The notes under the pieces are model-generated. The model was not told the DNA's origin, did no database searches, and saw nothing but the letters and a program-made list of their open reading frames with translations. 41,931 nt of DNA. Source: Bacteroidaceae bacterium. GTDB lineage: Bacteria > Bacteroidota > Bacteroidia > Bacteroidales > Bacteroidaceae. The first letter of the stretch is position 1; each line of letters opens with the position of its first letter. Of this stretch, positions 24,351-32,269 are shown one piece after another. A program made the translations under genes and the position numbers. The stretch lies in contig JAGCLA010000013.1 of the NCBI GenBank assembly GCA_017647225.1, forward strand, positions 1-41,931, given 5' to 3'.

Positions 24351-24923
24351 ATGATATACAAATTCAGACTTTTATCAGATGAGGTTGAAAACTTCAGAAG
24401 AGATATAGAGATTGACTCAGAAGCAACATTCCTTGAGTTGCATAATGCTATATTGGAATCGGTAAACTACCCCGATGACCAGATGACATCGTTCTTTATC
24501 TGCACAGACCAATGGATTAAGGAGATAGAGATTACACGCGAGGATATGGGCGGAATGTCTGAAGAGGACAATTACGCTATGGCCGACACCGTTATCGGTG
24601 ACATTGTTGAGGAAGAGAAACAGAAATTGATGTATGTTTTCGACCCACTTGCTGACCGTGCATTCTTCATGGAATTGAGCAAGATAGAGTTCGGTAAGGA
24701 CTGCGAAAAGGCTGTATGCACAAAATCAAACGGCGAAGCTCCGGCACAGACATTGAACTTCGACGAATTGCTCGGCAAGTCAACAACAAACATCATCAGC
24801 GATAGTGAGGACTTCAATGAAGACTTCTATGGAAGCGAGGGCTACAACGATGACGACATCGACCTTGACGGCTACGACATCAACAACATTGCCGACTCAA
24901 GCTATTCTGACGACCTTTATTAA
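24351..24923 (+). CDS. pRiA4b ORF-3-like domain protein with a very acidic tail
   Basis: The 190-residue product, started at the ATG at 24351 (10 bp after lpxA), matches by eye the pRiA4b ORF-3 / IS1096-passenger-like fold: an N-terminal YKFRLLSDEVENFRRDIEID strand-loop and a FLELHNAILESVNY helix, then a TSFFICTDQWIKEIEI strand. An upstream in-frame ATG at 24306 lies inside lpxA and is unlikely. The last 45 residues are almost entirely Asp, Glu, Ser, Tyr and Asn (SEDFNEDFYGSEGYNDDDID), so the tail is disordered and strongly negative. The family's function is unknown despite its mobile-element name. Here it is embedded between lpxA and miaA in a housekeeping operon. Confidence 0.75.
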   Translation: MIYKFRLLSDEVENFRRDIEIDSEATFLELHNAILESVNYPDDQMTSFFICTDQWIKEIEITREDMGGMSEEDNYAMADTVIGDIVEEEKQKLMYVFDPLADRAFFMELSKIEFGKDCEKAVCTKSNGEAPAQTLNFDELLGKSTTNIISDSEDFNEDFYGSEGYNDDDIDLDGYDINNIADSSYSDDLY

Positions 24924-24947
24924 TCATTATCAGCATTGCTGTAGATA

Positions 24948-25844
24948 ATGAATACTCTCGTTGTACTTATAGGGCCGACAGCCGTAGGAAAGACCGACAC
25001 AAGCATTGCCATAGCAGAACACTTTGCATGCCCTATCATATCGGCCGACTCAAGGCAGATGTACCGAGGCATGGAGATTGGTACTGCAATGCCGGGAAAG
25101 GAGGAGCTTGAACGATGCAGGCATTACTTTGTAGGCCAATTGGCACCGGGCGACTATTACAGTGCGGCCAAGTACGAGGAAGATGTAATGGCATTGCTTA
25201 AGAAGGAATTCAAGGATAACCCTGTAATGCTGATGTCCGGCGGTTCCATGATGTATATTGATGCCGTTTGCAAAGGCATTGACGACATTCCCACCGTTGA
25301 CGATGAAACAAGAGGAATGATTCTTGCAAAGTACGAGAAAGAGGGGCTTGAGCAACTCGCATCGGAACTGCGCCTGCTCGACCCGGAATACTATAACGAA
25401 GCGGATATCAAGAACCCCAAGCGTGTAATGCATGCTCTTGAGATATGCTACATGACGGGAAAGACATACAGTTCGTTCCGTAAGCGCAAGACAAAGGAAA
25501 GGCCGTTCAATATAATAAAGATAGGACTTCAACGTGACCGCGAAGAGCTGTATGAGCGTATAAACAGACGAGTGGATATAATGATTGAGCAAGGGCTTGT
25601 CGAAGAGGTAAAGAAATTTGAGCACCTCAAGCACCACAACTCACTCAACACGGTAGGCTACAAGGAGATTTTCAAATATCTCGACGGTGAATGGACACTA
25701 CCCTTTGCAATAGAAAAGATAAAGCAGAACACACGCATATATTCACGCAAACAAGTTACATGGTACCGTAAAGACGAAGATATTGCATGGTTCCACCCTG
25801 ACAACATTGAAGATATAATAAAATATATAGAGGATAAAATTTGA
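24948..25844 (+). CDS. miaA: tRNA dimethylallyltransferase
   Basis: MiaA adds the dimethylallyl group to A37 of tRNAs reading U-starting codons, using DMAPP. The 298-residue product has the P-loop GPTAVGKT (residues 9-16), [18 protein letters not shown] (about 33-50) and the later [15 protein letters not shown] and [14 protein letters not shown] segments that mark the family. It is the last plus-strand gene before a converging pair. Its final codons and stop lie in a 17-bp bidirectional hairpin. Confidence 0.96.
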   Translation: MNTLVVLIGPTAVGKTDTSIAIAEHFACPIISADSRQMYRGMEIGTAMPGKEELERCRHYFVGQLAPGDYYSAAKYEEDVMALLKKEFKDNPVMLMSGGSMMYIDAVCKGIDDIPTVDDETRGMILAKYEKEGLEQLASELRLLDPEYYNEADIKNPKRVMHALEICYMTGKTYSSFRKRKTKERPFNIIKIGLQRDREELYERINRRVDIMIEQGLVEEVKKFEHLKHHNSLNTVGYKEIFKYLDGEWTLPFAIEKIKQNTRIYSRKQVTWYRKDEDIAWFHPDNIEDIIKYIEDKI

Positions 25845-25862
25845 TTTTTATCCTCTATATAT
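25823..25862. terminator. Bidirectional terminator that contains two stop codons
   Basis: A perfect 17-bp inverted repeat (25823-25839 with 25846-25862) with a 6-base loop. The miaA TGA (25842-25844) lies in the loop, and the TAA of the opposing radical SAM gene (25850-25848) lies in the right arm. On the plus strand the arm continues into TTTTTCC. Confidence 0.85.
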
Positions 25863-26777
25863 TTTTCCTTGCCATGTATCACGCTCACGCATACGGCGTT
25901 TTATCTTATCGACAAGCTCATGATTTTTCAGTCCCCAATCGGGTGCAATGAGCAGTTCCTTCGGCGACTGTGATGCAAAACGTTCAAGCACGAAGTCCGG
26001 GTTGAGCCTCTCCACATAATCGACAACCGTTTCGATATAATTCTCAACAGAGAAAAGTGAGAAATCAGAAGGTGTTTCAGCATACTCCTCAGCCATTCTT
26101 GTGCCACGTATAAGCTGCAGTTGATGAAGCTTCAATGTTGTCAACGGCAATTCGGACAGTACTGCGGCCTGTTTCATCAGTTCTTCCCTACTCTCACCCG
26201 GCAAACCGAGTATTATATGCGCTCCGACAGGTATTCCACGCGCGGCAGTACGCTTGACGGCATCAACGGCGCAGGCATAGTCGTGCCCGCGATTTATACG
26301 CAACAGAGTCCTGTCCGATGTACTCTCGATGCCATATTCGATAAGGACAAATGTACGTTTCTGCAACTCCACCAAGTAATCGAGCAACTCCTCGGGCATA
26401 CAATCGGGACGTGTACCTATAACAATGCCGACACACCCTTCGACACTTAACGCATCTTCGTAACGTTGTTTGAGATTAGCGAGAGAATCGTATGTGTTGG
26501 TATATGCCTGAAAGTAAGCGAGATAACGCATATCGGGGTATTTATGCGAGAAGAAAGCTATGCCCTCCCTCATCTGCTCTTTAACAGGCAGATGCTTATG
26601 ACAGAAAGCCGGATTGAACGTGCGGTTATTGCAATAGGTACAGCCGCCACGTCCTTTTGTACCGTCACGGTTAGGACAGGTGAAACCACCGTCAATGGTT
26701 ATTTTCTGCACCTTATAGTTAAAGATATTACGCAGATATGTACCAAACTCGTTATAGTAGAACCGTTCCATACTCAC
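25848..26777 (-). CDS. TIGR01212-type (YhcC-like) radical SAM protein
   Basis: The 309-residue product has the family's iron-sulfur motif CPNRDGTKGRGGCTYC (about residues 34-49; three Cys spaced C-x11-C-x2-C), then FNPAFC. Later come ILIEYGIES-type and GAHIILGLPGESREELM strands of the partial TIM barrel (here VLIEYGIES) and the closing ELLIAPDWGLKNHELVD. The function of this conserved family is not established. An ATG at 26771 is an alternative start. The upstream AraC gene ends 2 bp before the start, so the two form one transcript. Confidence 0.9.
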   Translation of the reverse strand: MSMERFYYNEFGTYLRNIFNYKVQKITIDGGFTCPNRDGTKGRGGCTYCNNRTFNPAFCHKHLPVKEQMREGIAFFSHKYPDMRYLAYFQAYTNTYDSLANLKQRYEDALSVEGCVGIVIGTRPDCMPEELLDYLVELQKRTFVLIEYGIESTSDRTLLRINRGHDYACAVDAVKRTAARGIPVGAHIILGLPGESREELMKQAAVLSELPLTTLKLHQLQLIRGTRMAEEYAETPSDFSLFSVENYIETVVDYVERLNPDFVLERFASQSPKELLIAPDWGLKNHELVDKIKRRMRERDTWQGKIYRG

Positions 26778-26779
26778 TT

Positions 26780-27616
26780 TTAACCACGTTTACGGAATTC
26801 ACTCGGTGTCATACCGGTCATTCTCTTATAGTATCGACTAAAATATGACTGGCTTGGGAAATTATATTCATCAGCAAGTTCCTGAATACTTTTTGAGGTA
26901 TATGACAACTCATATTTCAACCTTGCCGACACAGCTGAATCGATAATCTCTTTTGCCGTATGATGCGATATGTCGTTGCAGATCTCATTAAGATAACCGC
27001 TGCTCACGCCAAGTTCATTGGCATAGAAGAGTACCTCGCGCGAAACGGAATGCGACTCGACCAACGACTTGATAAAAAGACGGAAGAGCTCTTTTTTTCG
27101 TGACACACATTCATGCAGAAGTGTTTCCGATTCATCACAGTTTGTATAGAACTGTTGCTGAACATAGTAAAGTGACGATACCTGCTTGATGACAACCTGT
27201 TCAAAACGTTCTTCGTCCAACAGGTTCGATGCTCTGTTTATGAATTCAAAAGTGGTTTCAATCATTTTAAGATAATCCTCATTGAAATATATCAACGGAT
27301 TTTTCTTTACATAATCGTATTGTTTCATTCTCAGTTCAGCAATTACGGGGGTGAACATAGAGAACGGCAACACCAATGTCTGCGACTTAAAATCACCTTT
27401 GCTTTCCTTAAAAGCGACTATATCATAGGGAGCAATCGAGAGGAAACCATCTTTTTTCAATGTATAATTGACATAGTTTATCTCAACATCAATCTCACCG
27501 TTCTTACATAACATAAGTATGAGGTTATTGCATTTTACAGGTTTGCTGTAAAACTCCTCCACTCCATGTTCAAGAATTGATATTTTATTTACATCAATTG
27601 TATTTACCTCTTCCAT
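26780..27616 (-). CDS. AraC-family transcriptional regulator
   Basis: Started at the ATG at 27616, which lies below a clear promoter, the product has 278 residues. An earlier in-frame ATG at 27658 lies upstream of that promoter's -7 boxes. The N-terminal part (about 1-150) is cupin-like (GEIDVEINYVNYTLKKDGF, LSIAPYDIVAF) and probably senses a small ligand. The C-terminal 100 residues carry two helix-turn-helix motifs (YANELGVSSGYLNEICND; IQELADEYNFPSQSYFSRYY) and end with the AraC signature KRMTGMTPSEFRKRG. It is the first gene of a two-gene unit with a radical SAM protein. No target is evident from the sequence. Confidence 0.9.
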   Translation of the reverse strand: MEEVNTIDVNKISILEHGVEEFYSKPVKCNNLILMLCKNGEIDVEINYVNYTLKKDGFLSIAPYDIVAFKESKGDFKSQTLVLPFSMFTPVIAELRMKQYDYVKKNPLIYFNEDYLKMIETTFEFINRASNLLDEERFEQVVIKQVSSLYYVQQQFYTNCDESETLLHECVSRKKELFRLFIKSLVESHSVSREVLFYANELGVSSGYLNEICNDISHHTAKEIIDSAVSARLKYELSYTSKSIQELADEYNFPSQSYFSRYYKRMTGMTPSEFRKRG

Positions 27617-27634
27617 AAAAATTAGATTTTGGAA

Positions 27635-27666
27635 CAAAAGTAAGCAAAAGTAGAACAAAAATCAAT
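27635..27666 (-). promoter_or_regulatory. Promoter of the AraC-radical SAM unit
   Basis: ATTG (27666-27663), a 20-bp spacer and TACTTTTG (27642-27635) on the minus strand. A second identical TACTTTTG (27652-27645) overlaps the spacer. The ATG is 18 bp downstream. Confidence 0.65.
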
Positions 27667-27769
27667 AGTTTACCATGAAAAAGGACAAAACGCGATATAC
27701 ATTGAAATAATCAGCAGTATGCAGGCTCCACTTTATAACATATTGTAACATTGTGTTACGTATATTAAG

Positions 27770-27807
27770 AATGTGGTGGAAGAATTGCAAGATTCTTCCA
27801 CCACATT
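27770..27807. terminator. Hairpin terminator of the DUF4301 gene
   Basis: A perfect 16-bp inverted repeat (27770-27785 with 27792-27807) with a 6-base loop lies 20 bp past the stop of the DUF4301 gene and 104 bp from the AraC promoter. The T-rich tail on the minus side is weak. Confidence 0.65.
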
Positions 27808-27827
27808 TGTACGTATTTTTATGAATT

Positions 27828-29342
27828 TTACTGATGCACTTCGCGCAACAGGTCGTTCACAGTCTTTACAGGGTTGAATGTCACAAGCGGTACTTCAACG
27901 AAAATTGTATTCCAGTCGCTCATTGCACCGTTCCAAAGACCTGGCAGTTCCATAGCCTTAAGTTCGCGGCCGTTCTTTGACTTGTGTGAGATGAAACCTG
28001 TATTTACATCAACAAATTCAGGCAAATTGAATTTCTCACCCTTATAGTTCTTGACAGCACATACAAGGTCAACAGGATTAAAGTGTGTTCCGTTCTCGAA
28101 CATTGACTTTGCCGACTCGTTATTCATGTCAATCTGTGAACTTTCAAGTATCTGCAACGATACTGTTCCGTCCTGATTGTATGCGAGGAATGGGCCACCA
28201 CCCGGCTCACCTACATTCTTTACCATACCGCAGACACGCATAGGACGGTCAAACTTCTTGCGCAGATAAGCAACAAGAGCCTCGTTGTCCATAGCTTCTA
28301 CAGCAGGATTTATACATTGCAAGTCGTTCTGCAGGAAGAGTTTCATCTCTTCAAGCTGTTCGGGAGCAACGTTTCCGGCATCAAGCATCTTAAGGTATTC
28401 GAATGCTCTCTTCTGTCTGTCAACAAGAATACCGGCAAGAAGTTTCTTGTATGTAACGGTGTCGGGTTTCAGACGGTCGGGAACGACGTTGTCGATATTC
28501 TTTATAAATATCACATCGGCATCGATATCGTTCAAGTTCTCAATAAGCGCACCATGACCGCCGGGACGGAACACCAAAGCACCGTTTTCGCGGAACGGAG
28601 CGTTGTCGGCATCTACAGCGATTGTATCAGTACACTGTTTCTGCTCAGAGAATGTAATATCGTATTTAACACCAAAGAGCTGCTCATAATAGTCCTTGCG
28701 CTCTGCAACAAGTTCCTCAAAGAGTTCCTTATGGTTTGAAGATACAGTAAAATGAAGTCTTACCACGCCGTCGGTAGCAGCATATAGTGCGCCCTCAACA
28801 AAATGCTCTTCGGCCGAAGTGCGTGTATCACAATCGTAAGTATGGAATTTAAGCAATCCCTTTGGCAATGAGCCATAGTTCATTCCTGTAAAATCCAGAA
28901 GGTTGAATACCACCGCCTTGTAGTCGCCATTGGCAACGAGTTCTTTTATTGTGCATGAATTATTCTTGATACAAGATGCATCAAGGTCGCTATAAAAAGC
29001 GAATTTCTCGATGTTTGCAAAGAAGTTTTTCTCAAAATCGGTTGTAGGAACATCGTATTCGGCACTGAGGAACGAGAACAAGTCCTTAAACATTCGGCTT
29101 GCAGCACCCGAAGCCGGAACAAACTTGAGTATGGCATTACCAGCCTTGCAATAATTGTCCCATACGTTCAAATAGTTCTCAATTTCTGCAGTATCGGCAT
29201 TCAAGATTCCCTTGCCTATTGTTGCCGCATCCTCAATCTTCAAGAATGGGAAACCTGTCTTGAATGTTCTCAACTGTTCAGCAACCTGTTCTGCCGAAAT
29301 ACCTTTCTTGTTCAAAAACAATTGGTCAGCCTTGCTTATCAT
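27828..29342 (-). CDS. DUF4301-family protein
   Basis: The 504-residue cytosolic product matches the DUF4301 proteins of Bacteroidota by its start (KKGISAEQVAEQLRTFKTGF), its KFVPASGAASRMFKDLFSFL segment (about 77-96), FRPGGHGALIENLNDIDADV (about 255-275) and GEPGGGPFLAYN (about 377-388). The SGAASRMF and GGHGAL stretches look like nucleotide- or sugar-nucleotide-binding loops, but no function is established. It has its own promoter and terminator. Confidence 0.88.
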   Translation of the reverse strand: MISKADQLFLNKKGISAEQVAEQLRTFKTGFPFLKIEDAATIGKGILNADTAEIENYLNVWDNYCKAGNAILKFVPASGAASRMFKDLFSFLSAEYDVPTTDFEKNFFANIEKFAFYSDLDASCIKNNSCTIKELVANGDYKAVVFNLLDFTGMNYGSLPKGLLKFHTYDCDTRTSAEEHFVEGALYAATDGVVRLHFTVSSNHKELFEELVAERKDYYEQLFGVKYDITFSEQKQCTDTIAVDADNAPFRENGALVFRPGGHGALIENLNDIDADVIFIKNIDNVVPDRLKPDTVTYKKLLAGILVDRQKRAFEYLKMLDAGNVAPEQLEEMKLFLQNDLQCINPAVEAMDNEALVAYLRKKFDRPMRVCGMVKNVGEPGGGPFLAYNQDGTVSLQILESSQIDMNNESAKSMFENGTHFNPVDLVCAVKNYKGEKFNLPEFVDVNTGFISHKSKNGRELKAMELPGLWNGAMSDWNTIFVEVPLVTFNPVKTVNDLLREVHQ

Positions 29343-29369
29343 AATGGTTTAATTAAAGTTTCTTAACAG

Positions 29370-29401
29370 CGAAAATAGAAATAATTTCTATAAATGGCAA
29401 A
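29370..29401 (-). promoter_or_regulatory. Promoter of the DUF4301 gene
   Basis: TTTG (29401-29398), a 20-bp spacer and TATTTTCG (29377-29370) on the minus strand, 27 bp above the start codon. Confidence 0.7.
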
Positions 29402-29429
29402 AAAATGCTGATAATTAAAATAGAAAAAC

Positions 29430-29437
29430 TAAATTCG
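29430..29437 (+). promoter_or_regulatory. Possible -7 box of the relA gene
   Basis: TAAATTCG fits the TAnnTTCG variant and lies 26 bp above the ATG at 29464. The expected -33 position holds GCTG, a weak match. Confidence 0.4.
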
Positions 29438-29463
29438 CGAAATAAAACAACAGTAAAACAACT

Positions 29464-31668
29464 ATGAGCGAGCTTTTGATACATACCGAAGAGGAAAGAA
29501 AAGATATTCTTGAGCTTATAGAAGTTCTTACAAAGAATATCGAGGGAGGACAAGAATCTAATAGCTATAAATACATAAGAGAAAGAATCGTAAACGCCAT
29601 AACAGAGGGGAAGATAACAAGGGATTCTCTCGGTTTCAGTCCTGTCATCATCGACATGCAGACTGCGGTTCTTGTCGGCCATGAGATAGGATTTCAAGAC
29701 GAAATAATTACAAGTATTCTGCTGAACCGCTGCGTAAATGCCGGAACAGCGAACATTGAAGAGATAAAGGAAGTTTTTGGCGAGAATGTAACAAAGATTC
29801 TCACGAACCTGATGCAGATAAACTCGCTTTACGCCAAAAGCCCTACCATTGAGTCGGAAAATTTCAGAAACCTACTGCTCTCATTCACCAACGACATGCG
29901 TGTCATTCTTATAATGATAGCAAGCCGTCTTGTGATGTTGCGCGGGCTCTTCGACTCCGACAATGACGAAGCACGCAAGCTGGTGGCACACGAAGCATCA
30001 AAGCTATACATTCCGCTTGCCCACAAGCTCGGTTTCTACAAGTTGAAATCGGAGATGGAAGACCTTGCCCTGCGTTATACCGAAACAGAGATTTACGCAG
30101 AGCTGAGCCGTAAGCTCGAAGAGACAGCCGCTTCGCGTGAAGACTATATTGCACAATTCATCAAGCCTATCGAAAAGCAACTGAAGATGCAGCCGCATAT
30201 CAAGTTCCGAATAAAGGGACGTACAAAGTCCATCAATTCGATATGGCAAAAAATGAAAAAGCAACAACGCCCCTTCGAGCAGATATACGACCTCTTTGCC
30301 ATACGAATAATCATTGACAGTGAGCCGCAGAACGAAAAGAGCGAATGTTGGCAAGTATATTCAATAGTTGCCGACATGTACACTCCTAACCCACACCGTT
30401 TGCGCGACTGGTTGTCTGTACCAAAGAGCAACGGATACGAGTCGTTGCACACCACCGTTATGGGTCCCGAAGGACGTTGGGTCGAGGTGCAGATACGTAC
30501 CGAGCGTATGGACGCCGTAGCAGAGCATGGTCTGGCAGCACACTGGCGTTACAAGGGAGTACAGAGTGAGAAAGGCCTTGACAACCTGCTTGCCTCTATC
30601 CGAGATACCTTGGAGAACATGAGTGAGGAGAGTGCGGCAGAGAGCAAGTTCAAGATGGAACTCTACAAGGACGAGATTTTCATATTTACACCCAAAGGCG
30701 ATTTGTACCGCTTGTCAAAAGGTGCGACAATACTCGACTTTGCATTCTCCATACACACCGGGCTCGGTTGCCGATGCACAGGAGCATTGGTCAACGGACG
30801 CAACGTACCCATTCGCCACACTCTGAACAATGGTGACCAGGTAGAGATTATCACCTCGAACAGCCAGACACCAAAACAGGCATGGCTGAACATTGCAAAG
30901 ACAGGCCGCGCACGTGCCAAGATACGCCAGGCATTGAAGGAAATCAGTGCACGACAGGCCGACATTGGACGTGAGGCTGTAGTACGCAAGCTAAAGAACC
31001 ACAAGATTGAGTTTGAGGAGTCAATAATGGACCACCTCATACGTAAGATGGGATTCAAGCGTTTGTCCGACTTTTACCAGAATGTTGCTGACGGCACAAT
31101 AGACATGGCCGATATACTCAAGAGATATCAGGCTATCAGCAACCCCGAAAATGAGGAACAGACACAGAGCGCCGAAGGATTTGTCTTTACAGCCGACAAA
31201 GAGAACAAAAGTTCTTCGGACGTGCTTGTCATTGAGCGCAACCTTAAAGGTGTTGATTACAAACTTGCAAAATGTTGCAGCCCCATATTCGGTGACGAGA
31301 TATTCGGCTTTGTAACCATAAACGGCGGTATATCAATACACCGCAAGGACTGTTCAAATGCCAAGCAGCTACAAGAACGCTACCCCTACCGCATCATCGA
31401 AGCACGTTGGAGCGACATGGACAACAACAGCAACCTGTTCCCTGTAACACTGCGCATTGTAGGACACGACGATATAGGCATTGTAAACAACATAACCTCA
31501 TTGATATCACAAGAGAATGGAGTAAGTATGCGAGGAATAAACATTGAATCGCACGATACCCTATTCTCAGGCACACTCTCACTGCTTATAAACGACAAGA
31601 TAAAATTGAATAAGCTCATAACCAAAATTGAGGGAATAAAGGGTGTAAAACAGGTACGAAGAGGTTAA
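29464..31668 (+). CDS. relA: RelA/SpoT-family (p)ppGpp synthetase with a degenerate hydrolase domain
   Basis: The long RSH protein makes the alarmone (p)ppGpp. Its 734 residues show an N-terminal HD-like region (about 45-200), a synthetase domain (about 235-365), a TGS domain (about 400-460, ending before QAWLNIAKTGRARAKIR) and a C-terminal ACT domain (about 660-734). The synthetase domain is intact: RIKGRTKSINSIWQKM, SNGYESLHTTVMGP and the EVQIRTERMDAVAEHGLAAHW segment. The hydrolase domain is not: where active enzymes read LLHDVVEDT this one reads LLNRCVNAG, and the Asp of the usual ADRLHNMR is Ser (SRLVMLR). It should therefore be synthesis-only, like RelA, with a separate SpoT elsewhere (inference). 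It stands alone between divergent DUF4301 and a DUF1573 gene. Confidence 0.93.
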   Translation: MSELLIHTEEERKDILELIEVLTKNIEGGQESNSYKYIRERIVNAITEGKITRDSLGFSPVIIDMQTAVLVGHEIGFQDEIITSILLNRCVNAGTANIEEIKEVFGENVTKILTNLMQINSLYAKSPTIESENFRNLLLSFTNDMRVILIMIASRLVMLRGLFDSDNDEARKLVAHEASKLYIPLAHKLGFYKLKSEMEDLALRYTETEIYAELSRKLEETAASREDYIAQFIKPIEKQLKMQPHIKFRIKGRTKSINSIWQKMKKQQRPFEQIYDLFAIRIIIDSEPQNEKSECWQVYSIVADMYTPNPHRLRDWLSVPKSNGYESLHTTVMGPEGRWVEVQIRTERMDAVAEHGLAAHWRYKGVQSEKGLDNLLASIRDTLENMSEESAAESKFKMELYKDEIFIFTPKGDLYRLSKGATILDFAFSIHTGLGCRCTGALVNGRNVPIRHTLNNGDQVEIITSNSQTPKQAWLNIAKTGRARAKIRQALKEISARQADIGREAVVRKLKNHKIEFEESIMDHLIRKMGFKRLSDFYQNVADGTIDMADILKRYQAISNPENEEQTQSAEGFVFTADKENKSSSDVLVIERNLKGVDYKLAKCCSPIFGDEIFGFVTINGGISIHRKDCSNAKQLQERYPYRIIEARWSDMDNNSNLFPVTLRIVGHDDIGIVNNITSLISQENGVSMRGINIESHDTLFSGTLSLLINDKIKLNKLITKIEGIKGVKQVRRG

Positions 31669-31704
31669 AAAAAATTAATCACGGATTAATGAAGTAAAAT
31701 TCAT

Positions 31705-31712
31705 TAAATTTG
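31705..31712 (+). promoter_or_regulatory. Possible -7 box of the DUF1573 gene
   Basis: TAAATTTG fits TAnnTTTG and lies 28 bp above the ATG. No clear -33 box; the gap after relA also holds a small ATTAATC-ACG-GATTAAT hairpin (31674-31690). Confidence 0.5.
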
Positions 31713-31740
31713 CAGCAGAAACAGATAATACAAGGAAATT

Positions 31741-32166
31741 ATGAAAAAGACGATATTCGTATTGCTTGCCATGTTTATGGTAACAGCACTTTATGCACAA
31801 GAGAGCAACAAACCAAAAATAGAGTTCGAGAAATCGACGATAGACCTTGGCAAATTCGGACAGGAGAACGCAGTACACCATTGCCAATTCATATTCAAGA
31901 ACACCGGCGATGCAAACCTGTATATCCATCAGGTTATCCCAACCTGTTCATGCACAAGCCAGAAATTCCCTAAACATGCCATCAAGCCGGGGGCAAGTGA
32001 CACTATTTTTGTAACATACAATGGCGAAGGCAAGTCACCGCGTAAGTTCAGGACAAGCGTCACAATACACAGCAATGCCGTAACAGAAATGACAAAGGTA
32101 TATATAAAAGGAGAACTGCTCCCTGCAAAGGTTCAGGAGACTCCTGTTATAGAAATAGAGGATTAA
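31741..32166 (+). CDS. DUF1573 secreted protein
   Basis: The 141-residue product has a signal peptide (MKKTIFVLLAMFMVTALYA) and a single DUF1573 Ig-like domain: EKSTIDLGKFGQENAVHHCQ, then FIFKNTGDANLYIHQVIPTC with SCTS following, and a GASDTIFVTYNGEGKSPRKF strand. Such small exported proteins are common in Bacteroidota, and their role is unknown. Other members have ASH/MSP-like folds thought to bind partners. The last six codons and the stop form the left arm of a 21-bp hairpin. Confidence 0.92.
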   Translation: MKKTIFVLLAMFMVTALYAQESNKPKIEFEKSTIDLGKFGQENAVHHCQFIFKNTGDANLYIHQVIPTCSCTSQKFPKHAIKPGASDTIFVTYNGEGKSPRKFRTSVTIHSNAVTEMTKVYIKGELLPAKVQETPVIEIED

Positions 32167-32192
32167 GCAACGCTTAATCCTCTATTTCTATA
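32148..32192 (+). terminator. Terminator hairpin built from the end of the DUF1573 coding sequence
   Basis: A perfect 21-bp inverted repeat (32148-32168 with 32172-32192) with a 3-base loop. The left arm includes the last six sense codons and the TAA (32164-32166). No T run follows, so it may act as an mRNA 3'-end stabiliser as much as a terminator. Confidence 0.7.
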
Positions 32193-32231
32193 ATCAATAT
32201 CCGGTTTCTCGGTGAGGATATACTGAAATTG

Positions 32232-32266
32232 AATACTCCCCAAGACGTCATATCTTGGGGAGTATT
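32232..32266. terminator. Bidirectional terminator between DUF1573 and LysR genes
   Basis: A 14-bp inverted repeat (32232-32245 with 32253-32266) with a 7-base loop. On the plus strand it ends AGTATTTTAT; it lies 4 bp past the LysR stop on the minus strand. Confidence 0.75.
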
Positions 32267-32269
32267 TTA

